Source: Isoptericola dokdonensis DS-3 (lineage in GTDB: Bacteria; Actinomycetota; Actinomycetes; Actinomycetales; Cellulomonadaceae). Taken from it: a DNA stretch of 64,000 bases. The number at the start of each line of letters is the position of its first letter. Position 1 is the first letter of the stretch. Location: assembly GCF_001636295.1 (NCBI RefSeq), contig NZ_CP014209.1:2170001-2234000 (forward strand), given 5' to 3'. The notes under the pieces were generated by a model, which saw only the letters and a program-made list of their open reading frames with translations, did no database searches and was not told where the DNA came from. Position numbers and translations under genes: made by a program. Shown piece after piece: positions 16,001 through 24,875 of the stretch.

Positions 16001-16449
16001 CGCACCCGGGCACGGCATGGGAGACGGGCACGGTCGGCCGGGCGCCGGTGTCGGCCCCGCGGGCCGCGTGGAGCCGCATCCCCGCCCCGGACCACGCCGA
16101 GGCGGTGCGGCTGCTCGACGACCTCGTGCGGCTGCGCGCCGAGGCCGCCCGCGGGCCGCTCCCCCTGCCGCCGGAGGCGGCGCACGCCTACGCGGTCACC
16201 CGTGACCGGGGCTCCGTCGACGTCGTGGCCGCGCTGCGCGAGGCCGCCTACACGTGGGGTGGCGGGTTCGAGAAGCAGGACCCGTTCCACGTGCTCTGCT
16301 GGGGCCCGGGTGCCGCCCTAGACGCGTTCGCCGGGACACCCACCGACGACGACCGCCGCGACCTGCCCGGCGAGACCACCCGCTTCGGGGCGCTCGCGCG
16401 TCGCGTGTGGGACCCGCTGCTGGAGCGCGAGGAGAAGGGGACGTCATGA
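13069..16449 (+). CDS. recC: exodeoxyribonuclease V subunit gamma (RecC)
   Basis: This 1126-residue RecC subunit belongs to the RecBCD helicase-nuclease, which processes double-strand ends and recognises the actinobacterial equivalent of Chi. The start LHIHRSERADALVAPL and VAVPTRGVERWLAQRLS, and the later RQVEVLREALVGLF and DVVVLCPDVEAFAP, are RecC signatures. It is an inactivated SF1 helicase fold, so no complete Walker A is expected and none is seen. The length matches the family. Its TGA overlaps the ATG of recB (ATGA). The GTG start at 13069 is preceded by a leaderless-type -10 element rather than a Shine-Dalgarno. Confidence 0.93.
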   Translation: MLHIHRSERADALVAPLAGVLATPPDDPFTPDVVAVPTRGVERWLAQRLSHLLGDGGTGAGVCANVDFGSPTRLVASAVAAVTGVEPDDDPWRRERLVWPVLQVVDASLDEPWAAPLARYVGGPDDVVRRSRRLALAQRAADLFTAYSRQRPSLPVAWRDGDLTDGAGAPVPPDLAWQPELWRRVRDLLAAPSPAEVITDAVAVLERDPGVVDLPARLSVFGPTRLPQDELRVLRALARHRDVHLWLPHPSPALWNEVSALPARPGDARRSGLPAVALHPLLTSTARDSVEMQLRLTGAFDADEADVVETHHPAPAPPATLLGALQTSLRTDTPDAADRAVLDPRDRSVQVHACHGRSRQVEVLREALVGLFAADPTLEPRDVVVLCPDVEAFAPLITATFGAVPDTAVAVHPGQRLRVSLADRGAGATNPVLGVLSTLLRLADGRVTASEVLDLAASPPVRRRFRLTDDDLDRWRGWAVEVGVRWGEDGTRRERFGIDPRVRQGTWDAALDRVLLGVAMAEEDARFVGPALPLDDVGSTDVETAGRFAELVARLSELLAELAGVRPLGDWLDTLDRAVTLLTDPAPDDAWQTVQARRVLVGVRTAGETHAGSRLALEDVRAVLADRLAGRPTRSGFRTGALTVCSLEPMRAVPHRVVCLLGMDDAVFPRSASPDGDDLLARDACVGERDRRTEDRQIFLDALGAATEHLVVLHTGADERTGAARPPAVPVAELLDALDRLAVTADGGAAREQVVVRHPLQAVGEPNFVPGALGTRGPFSHDPAALAGAVAGRADRATPGLLVTEPLPVAPPGGDEVDLDDLVAVLEHPARWFVTKSLGVRLTQDADEVDDRLPLAADPLVGWGAGDRILTATLAGADPQQVFQAEWRRGQLPPRRLGHAALSNVMERVQPVHATASNAMSTGEPRAVDLSVTLPSGATVVGTVPGVHGERVVRAEYSKLAPKHRLRSWVQVLALAAAHPGTAWETGTVGRAPVSAPRAAWSRIPAPDHAEAVRLLDDLVRLRAEAARGPLPLPPEAAHAYAVTRDRGSVDVVAALREAAYTWGGGFEKQDPFHVLCWGPGAALDAFAGTPTDDDRRDLPGETTRFGALARRVWDPLLEREEKGTS

Positions 16450-19400
16450 CGTTCGACGCCGACGCACCGGGGACGCCGGACGAACCCACCGCCGGGGCAC
16501 ACCGCGGCGCACCGTCCTTCGGGGCGGAGCGCCCGGTCTTCGACGTGCACGGCCCCCTCCCTCAGGGCACCACCGTGCTGGAGGCCAGCGCCGGGACGGG
16601 CAAGACGTTCACCATCGCGGCGCTCGCGACGCGGTACGTGGCCGAGGGGGCCGCGGAGCTGCGCGACCTCATGCTGGTGACGTTCGGGCGTGCCGCCACC
16701 TCGGAGCTGCGCGACCGGGTGCGCGAGCGCCTGGTCCGGACCGAGCGTGCCCTGCGCGCCGACGACCCGGCGTCCGACCCCGACCCCCTGGTGGCGCTGC
16801 TCGCCGACGTCGACCCGGACGAGCTCGCCCGGCGCCGCCAGCGCCTCGCCGTGGCGCTGTCCCAGCTCGACGCGGCGACGATCACGACGACGCACGGGTT
16901 CTGCCAGCAGATGCTGGTGGCGCTCGGCATCGCGGCCGACGTCGACCCGGCGGCGACGTTCCTGCCCGACGTCGCGGACCTCGTGCGCGAGGTCTCCGAC
17001 GACCTCTACGTGCGCCGCTTCGCCGACGAGGCGCGTCCGGCGCTCACGCCCTCGCTGGCGGGCGACGTCGGACGGGCGGCGGTGAGCGACCACCAGGCCC
17101 GGCTCGTGCCGGCCGAGCCGGGTGGAGGCGAGCCGACGTCGGGTGGCACGCTGCGGCACCGCGTCGCGCTCGACACCCGCACCGAGACGCTGCGCCGCAA
17201 GCGCGCGCAGCACCTCATGGACTACGACGACCTGCTCGTGCTGCTGCGCGACACCCTGGCGGACCCGGTGCACGGCCCGACGGCCGCCGAGCGCGTGCGC
17301 TCCCGGTACCGCGTCGTCATGGTGGACGAGTTCCAGGACACCGACCCGGTCCAGTGGGAGATCCTGCGGACCGCGTTCCACGGGCACCGCACGCTCGTGC
17401 TCATCGGCGACCCGAAGCAGGCCATCTACGCGTTCCGCGGCGCCGACGTCGTCGCGTACCTCGACGCGCAGGCCGACGCGACGGCGGTGGCGACCCTCGG
17501 CACGTCGTACCGCAGCGACCGGCCGCTGCTCCAGGCGCTGCACACGGTGCTCGGCGACGTCGCGCTGGGCGACCCGCGGATCGTCGTGCGGGCGGTCGAG
17601 GCGGCCCACGGGGCACGGTTCGAGGGCGGGGCACCGCTGCGGCTGCGGCACGTGGCCAGCCGGTCGCTCGGGCTCAAGGCCGGGTCGGTCCCGGCGGTCG
17701 GGACACCGCGCACGCACGTCGCCCAGGACGTCGCGGCGGACGTCGTGACACGGCTGGGGCGTGACCTGATCGACGACGACGGGGCGCGGCGCGCGCTGGA
17801 ACCCCGGGACGTCGCGGTGCTGACCCGCACGAACGTGCAGGCGGAGCTGGTGCGGCTCGCGCTGACGGACCGCGGTGTGCCCGCCGTCGTGTCGGGGCTG
17901 TCGAGCGTGTTCGCCACGCCGGCCGCCCGGGACTGGCTGACCCTGCTGGACGCCCTGGAGCAGCCGGGCGCGCACGGTCGCGCCGCCGCGCTCGCGCTCA
18001 CCCCGTTCGTCGGCTGGGACGCCGCCCGCCTCGCGGGCGCCGGGGACGCTGCGCACGACGAGCTGTCCGACACCGTCCGCCGGTGGTCGCGGCTCCTGAC
18101 GACGCGCGGGGTCGCGGCGCTGCACGAGGCCGTCACCCGCGAGGGCCTGGCGGAGCGGCTGCTGCGCCTGACGACCGGCGAGCGGCAGCTGACCGACCTG
18201 CGGCACGTCGGCGAGGTGCTGCACGCCGCCGCGCTCGCGGAGGGGCTCGGCGCCCAGTCGCTCACCGCCTGGCTGCGGCGCCGCATCGCCGAGGCCAAGG
18301 TCGACTTCGACGAGGAGCGCAGCCGCCGACTCGAGACGGACGCCGCCGCCGTGCAGGTCGTCACGGTGCACGCCAGCAAGGGCCTCGAGTTCGGCGTCGT
18401 GTACGTGCCGTACGCGTGGGACCGCTGGGAGCCGTCGACGCCCGACGTGCTGCGGTTCCACGACGACCACGGGCTGCGCACCCTGCACGTCGGCGGGCCC
18501 GCCTCCCCCGGCTACGACGCGGCCCTCGACCGCAGCCGCGCCGAGGAGGCCGGGGAGGACCTCCGTCTGCTCTACGTCGCGCTCACGCGGGCCCGCCACC
18601 AGGTGGTGGCGCACTGGGCGCCGTCGAAGGCGAACTCCGCGAAGGGGGCGCTGACGCGGGTGCTCCTCGCGGACCGGCTGCTCGGCGGCGAGCCGGAGAA
18701 GCACGCCACCCCGCGCCAGATGCGCGACGAGGACGCCCGGGCCGCGCTGGACGCCGTCGCCGCCCGGTCCGGGGGCACCGTCGTGGTCGAGGAGGTGCCC
18801 GACGCGGTGTCGACGGACCGCTGGCAGCCGCCCGCCCAGGACCTGCCGGCGCTCGGGGTGTCGGCACTGGACCGGCTGCCGGACGCGTCGTGGCGGCGGG
18901 CGTCGTACACGGCGCTCACGGCCGGCGCGCACCACGGCCCGGCCGGGGCCGGGTTCGGCGCGGCACCGGCTGCCGGGGCGCCGGGTGTCACGTCGGAGCC
19001 GGAGGACACGGTCGTCGAGGACGAACCTGCCGAGCAGGCGGCCGACGCGCTGCCCGTGGGGGCGGCGGACGCCGCGAGGTCCGGGCCCGGGGCGGACCTG
19101 CCGTCGCCGATGTCGGACCTGCCTGCCGGGGCCGCGTTCGGCACGCTCGTGCACGAGGTCCTGGAGTACGTGGACACCGCCGCGGCCGACCTGGACGCCG
19201 AGCTGCTGGCGCACTGCACGCGGGCTGCGGCGTCGTCGCGCCTGCCCGGCGCCGACCCCGCCCGGCTCGCGGCGGCGCTCGCCGTCGTGGCGCGCACCCC
19301 GCTGGGCCCGCTCGCCGGCGGGGCCACCCTGGCCGACGTCCTCCCGCGCGACCGCCTCGCCGAGCTCGAGTTCGAGCTGCCGCTCGCCGGGGGTGACGGG

Positions 19401-20021
19401 CTCGCCGGGGGCGGCGGGAGCACGGCACGCGGCGGACCTGTCGCCCCGGCCGGGCGGGCGGGGACGGGCGGCGCGACGCTGGCCGACGTCGCCGCGCTGC
19501 TGGGCCGGCACCTGGCCGACGACGACCCGTTCACCGCGTATCCGGCGATGCTCGCCGAGCTCGCGGCCGCGGACCCGCACCCCGCGGTGCTGCGCGGCTA
19601 CCTCACCGGGTCGATCGACGCCGTCCTAAGGGTCATCGGGGCGGACGGCGTGCCCCGGTTCCTCGTCGTGGACTACAAGACGAACCGGCTCGGCGTCCCG
19701 GACACCCCGCTGACGGCGCACGACTACCGCCCGTCGGCCACCGTCGACGCGATGCTGCACGCCCACTACCCGCTCCAGCTCGTCCTGTACCTGGTGGGGC
19801 TGCACCGCTACCTGCGGTGGCGGCTGCCCGGCTACGACCCGGACGTCCACCTCGGCGGCGGCCTCTACCTGTTCGTGCGCGGCATGTGCGGGCCCGCGAC
19901 GCCCGCGGGGGCGGACGGCGCACCGCACGGCGTCGTCGCGTGGGTGCCGCCGTCGGGGCTGGTGCCCGCGCTGTCCGACCTGCTCGACCGGGGCACCCTG
20001 AGCGCCGAGGAGGCCGCATGA
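16446..20021 (+). CDS. recB: exodeoxyribonuclease V subunit beta (RecB)
   Basis: This 1191-residue subunit combines a 3'-to-5' SF1 helicase and a nuclease. Walker A EASAGTGKTFTIA is at about residues 45-57. The DEXX box VMVDEFQDTDPVQW is near residue 294, and VHASKGLEF is helicase motif V. The C-terminal PD-(D/E)XK nuclease is marked by VDYKTNRLG near residue 1075. A Gly/Ala/Pro-rich low-complexity linker sits between the helicase and nuclease parts (about 820-900). The start and stop both overlap neighbouring genes by four bases, so RecC, RecB and RecD are made as a set. Confidence 0.93.
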   Translation: MTFDADAPGTPDEPTAGAHRGAPSFGAERPVFDVHGPLPQGTTVLEASAGTGKTFTIAALATRYVAEGAAELRDLMLVTFGRAATSELRDRVRERLVRTERALRADDPASDPDPLVALLADVDPDELARRRQRLAVALSQLDAATITTTHGFCQQMLVALGIAADVDPAATFLPDVADLVREVSDDLYVRRFADEARPALTPSLAGDVGRAAVSDHQARLVPAEPGGGEPTSGGTLRHRVALDTRTETLRRKRAQHLMDYDDLLVLLRDTLADPVHGPTAAERVRSRYRVVMVDEFQDTDPVQWEILRTAFHGHRTLVLIGDPKQAIYAFRGADVVAYLDAQADATAVATLGTSYRSDRPLLQALHTVLGDVALGDPRIVVRAVEAAHGARFEGGAPLRLRHVASRSLGLKAGSVPAVGTPRTHVAQDVAADVVTRLGRDLIDDDGARRALEPRDVAVLTRTNVQAELVRLALTDRGVPAVVSGLSSVFATPAARDWLTLLDALEQPGAHGRAAALALTPFVGWDAARLAGAGDAAHDELSDTVRRWSRLLTTRGVAALHEAVTREGLAERLLRLTTGERQLTDLRHVGEVLHAAALAEGLGAQSLTAWLRRRIAEAKVDFDEERSRRLETDAAAVQVVTVHASKGLEFGVVYVPYAWDRWEPSTPDVLRFHDDHGLRTLHVGGPASPGYDAALDRSRAEEAGEDLRLLYVALTRARHQVVAHWAPSKANSAKGALTRVLLADRLLGGEPEKHATPRQMRDEDARAALDAVAARSGGTVVVEEVPDAVSTDRWQPPAQDLPALGVSALDRLPDASWRRASYTALTAGAHHGPAGAGFGAAPAAGAPGVTSEPEDTVVEDEPAEQAADALPVGAADAARSGPGADLPSPMSDLPAGAAFGTLVHEVLEYVDTAAADLDAELLAHCTRAAASSRLPGADPARLAAALAVVARTPLGPLAGGATLADVLPRDRLAELEFELPLAGGDGLAGGGGSTARGGPVAPAGRAGTGGATLADVAALLGRHLADDDPFTAYPAMLAELAAADPHPAVLRGYLTGSIDAVLRVIGADGVPRFLVVDYKTNRLGVPDTPLTAHDYRPSATVDAMLHAHYPLQLVLYLVGLHRYLRWRLPGYDPDVHLGGGLYLFVRGMCGPATPAGADGAPHGVVAWVPPSGLVPALSDLLDRGTLSAEEAA

Positions 20022-21997
20022 CCGTCGACACCGCTGGGACCGCCACCGTGGACGGCGAGGTCCGGCTCGCCGTCGGGTCCACCGGCATGCTCGGCGAGCT
20101 CAACGCGGCGGGGATCGTCGCGTCCACGGACGTGCACGTCGCGACCCGGCTGGGCCGCCTCACGGGCGAGTCCGACGAACGGGTGCTGCTCGCCGTCGCG
20201 CTGGCCGTGCGCGCGCTCCGCGGCGGGTCGGTGTGCGTGCGCCTCGACGACCCGACCGAGCTCGCGACGCTCGCCCGCCCCGAGGACGACGGCACCGCCG
20301 CCCTCGTGGCCCAGACCGACGCGGCGGAGACCGCGGTGTCGCCGTGGCCCGAGCACGACGCCTGGATCGCGGCGATCGAGGCGAGCCCGATGGTGGTGGT
20401 CGGCGCGGGCGGGCCGACGGACCTGCCGGTGCGCTGGGTCGGCGGACGGCTCTACCTCGACCGGTACTGGCGCGACGAGCTCGCCGTGCGCCACCTCGTC
20501 GACGCCCGGGTCACCGCGGAACCGTTCGTGGTGCCCGCCGACCGGCTCGCGAACGCCCTCGCACGACTCTTCCCCGACGACGGCGACACCCGGCAGCGCC
20601 TCGCCGCCGAGCACGCGGCCCGGCGGCGCATCACCGTGCTCACCGGAGGCCCGGGCACGGGCAAGACGACGACGGTGGCGCGGCTGCTCGCCGTCGTGCA
20701 CGACGTCGCCGACGCGAGCGGCGCCGCCGCGGGCTCGGGCGGCCCGGACGGCGGGCGGCCGTTGCGCGTGGCTCTCGCCGCCCCGACCGGCAAGGCGGCG
20801 GCGCGGCTCCAGGAGGCGGTGCGGGACGTCGTCGCCACGCTCGCGCCGCAGGACCAGGGACGCACCGGGGAGCCGGTCGCGACGACGGTGCACCGGCTGC
20901 TCGGGTACCGCAGCGCCACACGGTTCCGGCACCACGCCGGGCACCACCTGCCGCACGACGTCGTCGTGGTGGACGAGACGTCGATGGTGCCGCTGTCGCT
21001 CATGGCGCGACTGCTGGAGGCCCTGCGGCCGGACGCGCGGCTCGTGCTCGTCGGCGACCCGGACCAGCTCGCGTCCGTCGAGGCGGGTGCCGTGCTCGGC
21101 GACCTCGTGCAGCGACCGTCGATCGACGGCGCTCCGCCCGTCGAGGCGGTCCGGACGATCACCGGCCCCGACGACCGCGTGCCCCTCACGGGCGACGAGC
21201 CCGACCGGCTGCGCAACGGCGTCGTCGGCCTGGTGACGGTGCACCGGCAGGACGAGGACTCCGCGATCCTGCCGCTCGCGAGCGCGATCCGGGCCGGTGA
21301 CGCGGACACGGTGCTCTCGGTGCTGCGCGCCGGGACGGGAGGCGTGGAGCTGGTCGAGACGGACACCGACCGGCTGACGGAGGACGACGTCCGCGGCGTG
21401 CAGGCCGACGCCGTGCAGGCGGGCCGTCTGCTCGTCGCCGCGGCGCGGGACGGCGACCCGCGCGGAGCGCTCGACGCCCTGACGCGGCACCGGGTGATGG
21501 TCGCGCACCGGCGCGGACCGGTCGGTGTCGCCCGCTGGGCCGCGCAGGTCGAGGCGTGGGTCGAGGACGCCACCCGGACCGAACGTGCCGGCGCGGACGG
21601 GCCGTGGGTCGTGGGACGTCCGCTGCTCGTCACCAGCAACGACGCGGAGGTCGGTCTCTACAACGGGGACACCGGCGTCGTGGTGGCGGACGGAGACGGC
21701 GTGGTCGCGGCGTTCGGCGACCCGCGCGACCCCGTCCGGGTCCGCACCCACCGCCTGCCGCCGGTCGAGACGGTGCACGCCATGACGGTGCACCGCGCCC
21801 AGGGCAGCCAGTTCCGCCGCGTGTCGTTGATCCTGCCGCCGCCGACGTCGCCGCTGCTCACCCGCGAGCTGCTCTACACGGCTGTGACCCGCGCGAGCGA
21901 GCACGTCCGGGTGCTCGGTACCGCCGACGCCGTGCGCGCCGCCGTCGCCCGCCCCGTCCGCCGCGCGAGCGGCCTGCGCGACCCGCTCCCCGGCTGA
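20018..21997 (+). CDS. recD: exodeoxyribonuclease V subunit alpha (RecD)
   Basis: This 659-residue SF1B 5'-to-3' helicase subunit of RecBCD has Walker A GGPGTGKTTTVARLL near residues 209-223. The Walker B region is VVVDETSMVPLSLMARLL, and the C-terminal motifs TVHRAQGSQF and RELLYTAVTRA are present. The start ATG at 20018 overlaps the recB stop in ATGA. A Ser/Gly/Pro-rich insertion lies after Walker A. It ends the operon. No clear terminator hairpin was seen between its stop and the next gene start at 22095. Confidence 0.92.
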   Translation: MTVDTAGTATVDGEVRLAVGSTGMLGELNAAGIVASTDVHVATRLGRLTGESDERVLLAVALAVRALRGGSVCVRLDDPTELATLARPEDDGTAALVAQTDAAETAVSPWPEHDAWIAAIEASPMVVVGAGGPTDLPVRWVGGRLYLDRYWRDELAVRHLVDARVTAEPFVVPADRLANALARLFPDDGDTRQRLAAEHAARRRITVLTGGPGTGKTTTVARLLAVVHDVADASGAAAGSGGPDGGRPLRVALAAPTGKAAARLQEAVRDVVATLAPQDQGRTGEPVATTVHRLLGYRSATRFRHHAGHHLPHDVVVVDETSMVPLSLMARLLEALRPDARLVLVGDPDQLASVEAGAVLGDLVQRPSIDGAPPVEAVRTITGPDDRVPLTGDEPDRLRNGVVGLVTVHRQDEDSAILPLASAIRAGDADTVLSVLRAGTGGVELVETDTDRLTEDDVRGVQADAVQAGRLLVAAARDGDPRGALDALTRHRVMVAHRRGPVGVARWAAQVEAWVEDATRTERAGADGPWVVGRPLLVTSNDAEVGLYNGDTGVVVADGDGVVAAFGDPRDPVRVRTHRLPPVETVHAMTVHRAQGSQFRRVSLILPPPTSPLLTRELLYTAVTRASEHVRVLGTADAVRAAVARPVRRASGLRDPLPG

Positions 21998-22094
21998 CCC
22001 TCCCTCCCGTCGCATGGTCGGCCGTCGCGGCGGCATGGTCGGCGACACACCCGCGTGCGGAATGCCGCTCCGCCCCCGCCGGTTGACCCAGGCG

Positions 22095-23138
22095 ATGAAC
22101 TCCACGACCGCTCCCCGCCTGTCCGTCCTCGACCTGGTGCCGGTGCGCACCGGGCAGTCCAGCGCCCAGGCGCTCGCCGCGTCCATGGCGCTGGTGGACC
22201 GTGCCGACGCGCTCGGCTACGAGCGCTACTGGTTCGCCGAGCACCACAACATGGCGGCCGTGGCGGCGTCGACGCCGCCGGTGATGATCGCCGCGGCCCT
22301 GGCGCGGACGTCGCGCATCCGGGTGGGTTCGGGCGGCGTCATGCTGCCGAACCACGCACCGCTGGTCGTGGCGGAGCAGTTCGCGGCGCTGGAGGCGCTG
22401 GCCCCGGGGCGGGTGGACCTCGGTATCGGGCGGGCACCCGGCTCCGACCCGGTCGTCACCGCGCTGCTGCGCTCGTCCGGCCCGACGTCGGACGTCGACC
22501 GGTTCCCCGAGCACGTGCAGAACATCCTCGCGCTCATGCACCCCGACGGCGCCCGCCTGCGCCTCACGGACGGGCAGGTCTACGACGTGCACGCGACCCC
22601 CGCCGCCGAGGCGACGCCCACGGTGTGGCTCCTGGGTTCCAGCGACTACTCCGCCCGCCTCGCCGCGGAGCTGGGCCTGCCGTACGTGTTCGCCAACCAC
22701 TTCTCCGGCGCGGGGATCGACCAGGTGCTCGCCCTGTACCGCGACGGGTACACCCCGAGCGAGGCGCACCCGGAGCCCCGCACGTTCCTCACGGTGAACG
22801 CCGTCGTCGCGCCGACGCTCGCCGAAGCGGAGGAGCGCGCCATGCCGCAGCTGCGCGCCATGGCCCGTCTGCGCACCGGCCGCCCGATGGGCCGCTCGGA
22901 GACGGTCGAGGAGGCGCTCGCCGACCCTCTGGACGGCCTCGGCCAGCAGATGGTGCAGGACATGCGCGCCCGCTGGCTCGTCGCCGATCCGGAGACCGCC
23001 CGCGCCGAGATCGCGAGCCTCGCCGCCCGGCACGGCGTCGACGAGGTCATGGTCGTGCCCGTCGCGGGCACCTACGCCGGGGAACCGCTGGACTCGACCC
23101 CCGGGCGCGTCCAGACCCTGGAGCTGCTGGCGTCCTGA
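22095..23138 (+). CDS. LLM-class flavin-dependent oxidoreductase (luciferase-like, MsnO8 type)
   Basis: This 347-residue bacterial-luciferase-family monooxygenase has the (beta/alpha)8 signatures YERYWFAEHHNMAAVA, RIRVGSGGVMLPNHAPL and RVDLGIGRAPGSDP. The layout fits the MsnO8 subgroup, which uses reduced FMN. The substrate is unknown. The ATG at 22095 begins LSVLDLVPVRTG, the usual N-terminal strand of the family. An in-frame start 81 bases upstream would add an Arg/Pro-rich leader without family similarity. It stands alone between the rec operon and the RidA gene. Confidence 0.85.
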   Translation: MNSTTAPRLSVLDLVPVRTGQSSAQALAASMALVDRADALGYERYWFAEHHNMAAVAASTPPVMIAAALARTSRIRVGSGGVMLPNHAPLVVAEQFAALEALAPGRVDLGIGRAPGSDPVVTALLRSSGPTSDVDRFPEHVQNILALMHPDGARLRLTDGQVYDVHATPAAEATPTVWLLGSSDYSARLAAELGLPYVFANHFSGAGIDQVLALYRDGYTPSEAHPEPRTFLTVNAVVAPTLAEAEERAMPQLRAMARLRTGRPMGRSETVEEALADPLDGLGQQMVQDMRARWLVADPETARAEIASLAARHGVDEVMVVPVAGTYAGEPLDSTPGRVQTLELLAS

Positions 23139-23191
23139 CGAGCCGCGGATATTCGCGTGCGGTGCGACCGTGCGGCGGCGACGATGCCCTC

Positions 23192-23614
23192 ATGTCCGCC
23201 GTGCGCCTGGTGCGCTCCTCGACCCTGACCCCCGACGTCGACTACGCGTACACGTCCGTGGTGCCCGCGGGCACCCGGCTGGTGCACCTGGCGGGGGCGT
23301 GCCCGCTCGACGTGGAGGGCCGGACGGTCGCGCCCGGCGACCCCGCCGCCCAGGCACGTCAGGTGGTGGCGAACCTGGTGCAGGCGCTGGCGGACGTGGG
23401 GGCGACGCTCACGGACGTCGCGTACACCCGGGTGCTGGTGGCGTCGGCGGACCGCGCCGACCTGGTGGCGGTGTGGCGGGTGGTCCGGGACGCGTTCGGC
23501 GAGCACGACGTGCCGAGCACCCTGCTGGGCGTGACCGTCCTGGGGTACCCGGACCAGCTCGTCGAGGTGGAGGCCGTCGCGGCGCTGCCGGAGGAACCGT
23601 CCACGCGCCACTGA
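23192..23614 (+). CDS. RidA family (YjgF/YER057c/UK114) protein
   Basis: This 140-residue protein shows the RidA fold signatures VHLAGACPLDVEG, QARQVVANLVQALADVGATLTDVAYTRVLV and STLLGVTVLGYPDQLVEVEAVA. The usual arginine that binds the imine carboxylate in canonical RidA is not obvious at its normal site, so it may be a divergent subgroup with another role. It would act as a cytosolic homotrimer. A GACGAT element six bases before the ATG suggests a leaderless start. It is followed by a short GC-rich hairpin. Confidence 0.8.
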   Translation: MSAVRLVRSSTLTPDVDYAYTSVVPAGTRLVHLAGACPLDVEGRTVAPGDPAAQARQVVANLVQALADVGATLTDVAYTRVLVASADRADLVAVWRVVRDAFGEHDVPSTLLGVTVLGYPDQLVEVEAVAALPEEPSTRH

Positions 23615-23616
23615 CT

Positions 23617-23637
23617 CCCCGGCCACGCCCGCCGGGG
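23617..23637 (+). terminator. weak hairpin after the RidA gene
   Basis: CCCCGGC (23617-23623) pairs with GCCGGGG (23631-23637) across a 7-base loop, directly after the stop codon. Confidence 0.4.
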
Positions 23638-23703
23638 CCCACCGTTGCCTGCCCGTCCGCCCTGGACTAACTTCGACCTGGTCCGGTCGAACCAGGGAGC
23701 GGC

Positions 23704-23967
23704 ATGCGAACCGTCAACGTGCACGAGGCCAAGACCCACCTCTCCCGCCTCCTCGCGGACGTCGAGGCCGGCGAGGAGGTCGTCATCGCCCGCGCGGGTC
23801 GACCTGTCGCCCGGTTGAGCGCGGTGGCCGACGTCCCTCGACCGCCCCGTCCGCTCGGTCCGCTCGCCGGCCGGTTCACGATGCCGGACGACTTCGACGG
23901 TTTCGCGCGGGACGAGATCCTCGCTCTGTTCGGCGGGACGATGTCGCCCGACGCCGACCGCTCGTGA
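23704..23967 (+). CDS. Phd/YefM-type antitoxin (VapB-like)
   Basis: This 87-residue protein begins MRTVNVHEAKTHLSRLLADV and continues GEEVVIARAGRPVARL, the DNA-binding Phd/YefM antitoxin domain. The C-terminal part (RFTMPDDFDGFARDEILALFGG) would be the toxin-neutralising segment. Its TGA overlaps a GTG that opens a VapC reading frame, the normal antitoxin-toxin coupling, but that toxin frame is only 26 codons long. The antitoxin is thus an orphan here. It might still repress its own promoter or neutralise a toxin elsewhere. Confidence 0.88.
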   Translation: MRTVNVHEAKTHLSRLLADVEAGEEVVIARAGRPVARLSAVADVPRPPRPLGPLAGRFTMPDDFDGFARDEILALFGGTMSPDADRS

Positions 23968-24044
23968 GTTACCTCCTGGACACGCTGCTCACGACCGACA
24001 GCACGGTCGCCCGGTACCAGGGGCCGATCCGGCTCGTCACCTGA
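23964..24044 (+). pseudogene. internally deleted VapC-type PIN toxin remnant
   Basis: The frame starting at the GTG that overlaps the antitoxin stop encodes VSYLLDT followed directly by LLTTDSTVARYQGPIRLVT and a stop. SYLLDT is the start of a VapC PIN domain, including its first catalytic aspartate. The LLTTD-x(4)-Y-x-G-P segment is the normal C-terminal end of the same domain. The roughly 100 residues that should lie between are missing, so this looks like an in-frame internal deletion leaving both termini. The remnant lacks most acidic residues needed for RNase activity and should be inactive. Confidence 0.8.
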
Positions 24045-24075
24045 GGTGGACGTGTCGTCGTGCCACGATGACCGC

Positions 24076-24843
24076 ATGACCCTGCGCCGCCTCACCCCGT
24101 CGGTGTCCGTCCTGCGGGCGGGCAACCCTGGTCCGATGACGTTGGACGGCACACGCTCGGTGGTCCTGCGGGCGCCGGGGGCGGCGTCGTGCGTGGTGGT
24201 GGACCCCGGTCCGGACGACGCGGCGCACCTGGACGCGCTGGCGGACGCCGGCCGGGTCGCGCTGGTGCTGGTGACGCACCGGCACGCCGACCACACGGCG
24301 GGGTCACCGGGCCTGCGGGACCGTACGGGGGCTCCGGTGCGGGCGGCGGACCCGGCGCACTGCCACGGCGGCGACCCCCTGGCCGGTGGCGAGACGATCG
24401 CCGCGGCGGGGTTGCGCATCGACGTGCTGGCGACGCCGGGGCACACGGCGGACTCGGTGTCGTTCGTCGTGACGGCGCCGGGCGAGGACCCGGTGGTGCT
24501 CACCGGGGACACGGTCCTCGGGCGGGGCACCACGGTGCTCGCGGAGCCGGACGGGTCGCTGGCGGACTACCTGGCGAGCCTGGACGTGCTGGAGGCCGTC
24601 GGCGACGGCCGCCTCGCCGTCCCGGCGCACGGCCCCGAGGTCGAGGACCTGGGCACGGCGGTGCGCGCCTACCGGGAGCACCGGCTCGTGCGGCTGGCGC
24701 AGGTGCGCTCGGCGCTCGACGTGCTGGGCCGCGACGCGGACGTCGACACCGTCACCGCCCACGTGTACGCCGACGTCGACCCGTCGGTGGTGCGGGCGGC
24801 ACGCCAGTCGGTCGCCGCCCAGCTCGCCTACCTCCGCCGCTGA
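24076..24843 (+). CDS. MBL-fold metallo-hydrolase (LACTB2-like)
   Basis: This 255-residue metallo-beta-lactamase-fold hydrolase has the dinuclear zinc motif THRHADHTAG (HxHxDH), the later ATPGHTADS histidine and the LTGDTVLGRGT aspartate. The C-terminal winged region from about residue 195 (VRAYREHRLVRLAQV) is the DNA/RNA-binding-like helix set found in LACTB2-type proteins, so a nuclease role is possible. It starts at ATG 24076. Downstream, after 32 bp, comes an F420-dependent-type oxidoreductase with its own promoter-like element. Confidence 0.85.
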   Translation: MTLRRLTPSVSVLRAGNPGPMTLDGTRSVVLRAPGAASCVVVDPGPDDAAHLDALADAGRVALVLVTHRHADHTAGSPGLRDRTGAPVRAADPAHCHGGDPLAGGETIAAAGLRIDVLATPGHTADSVSFVVTAPGEDPVVLTGDTVLGRGTTVLAEPDGSLADYLASLDVLEAVGDGRLAVPAHGPEVEDLGTAVRAYREHRLVRLAQVRSALDVLGRDADVDTVTAHVYADVDPSVVRAARQSVAAQLAYLRR

Positions 24844-24875
24844 CCGGTGTCGGGAGGCTGTGGCACGGTGGCCCC

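Noticed and set aside
12208..16290. A 1360-codon open frame antisense to recC
   Set aside because: Low-complexity Arg/Gly/Val/His translation without any domain. The recC frame on the other strand is complete and overlaps recB properly.
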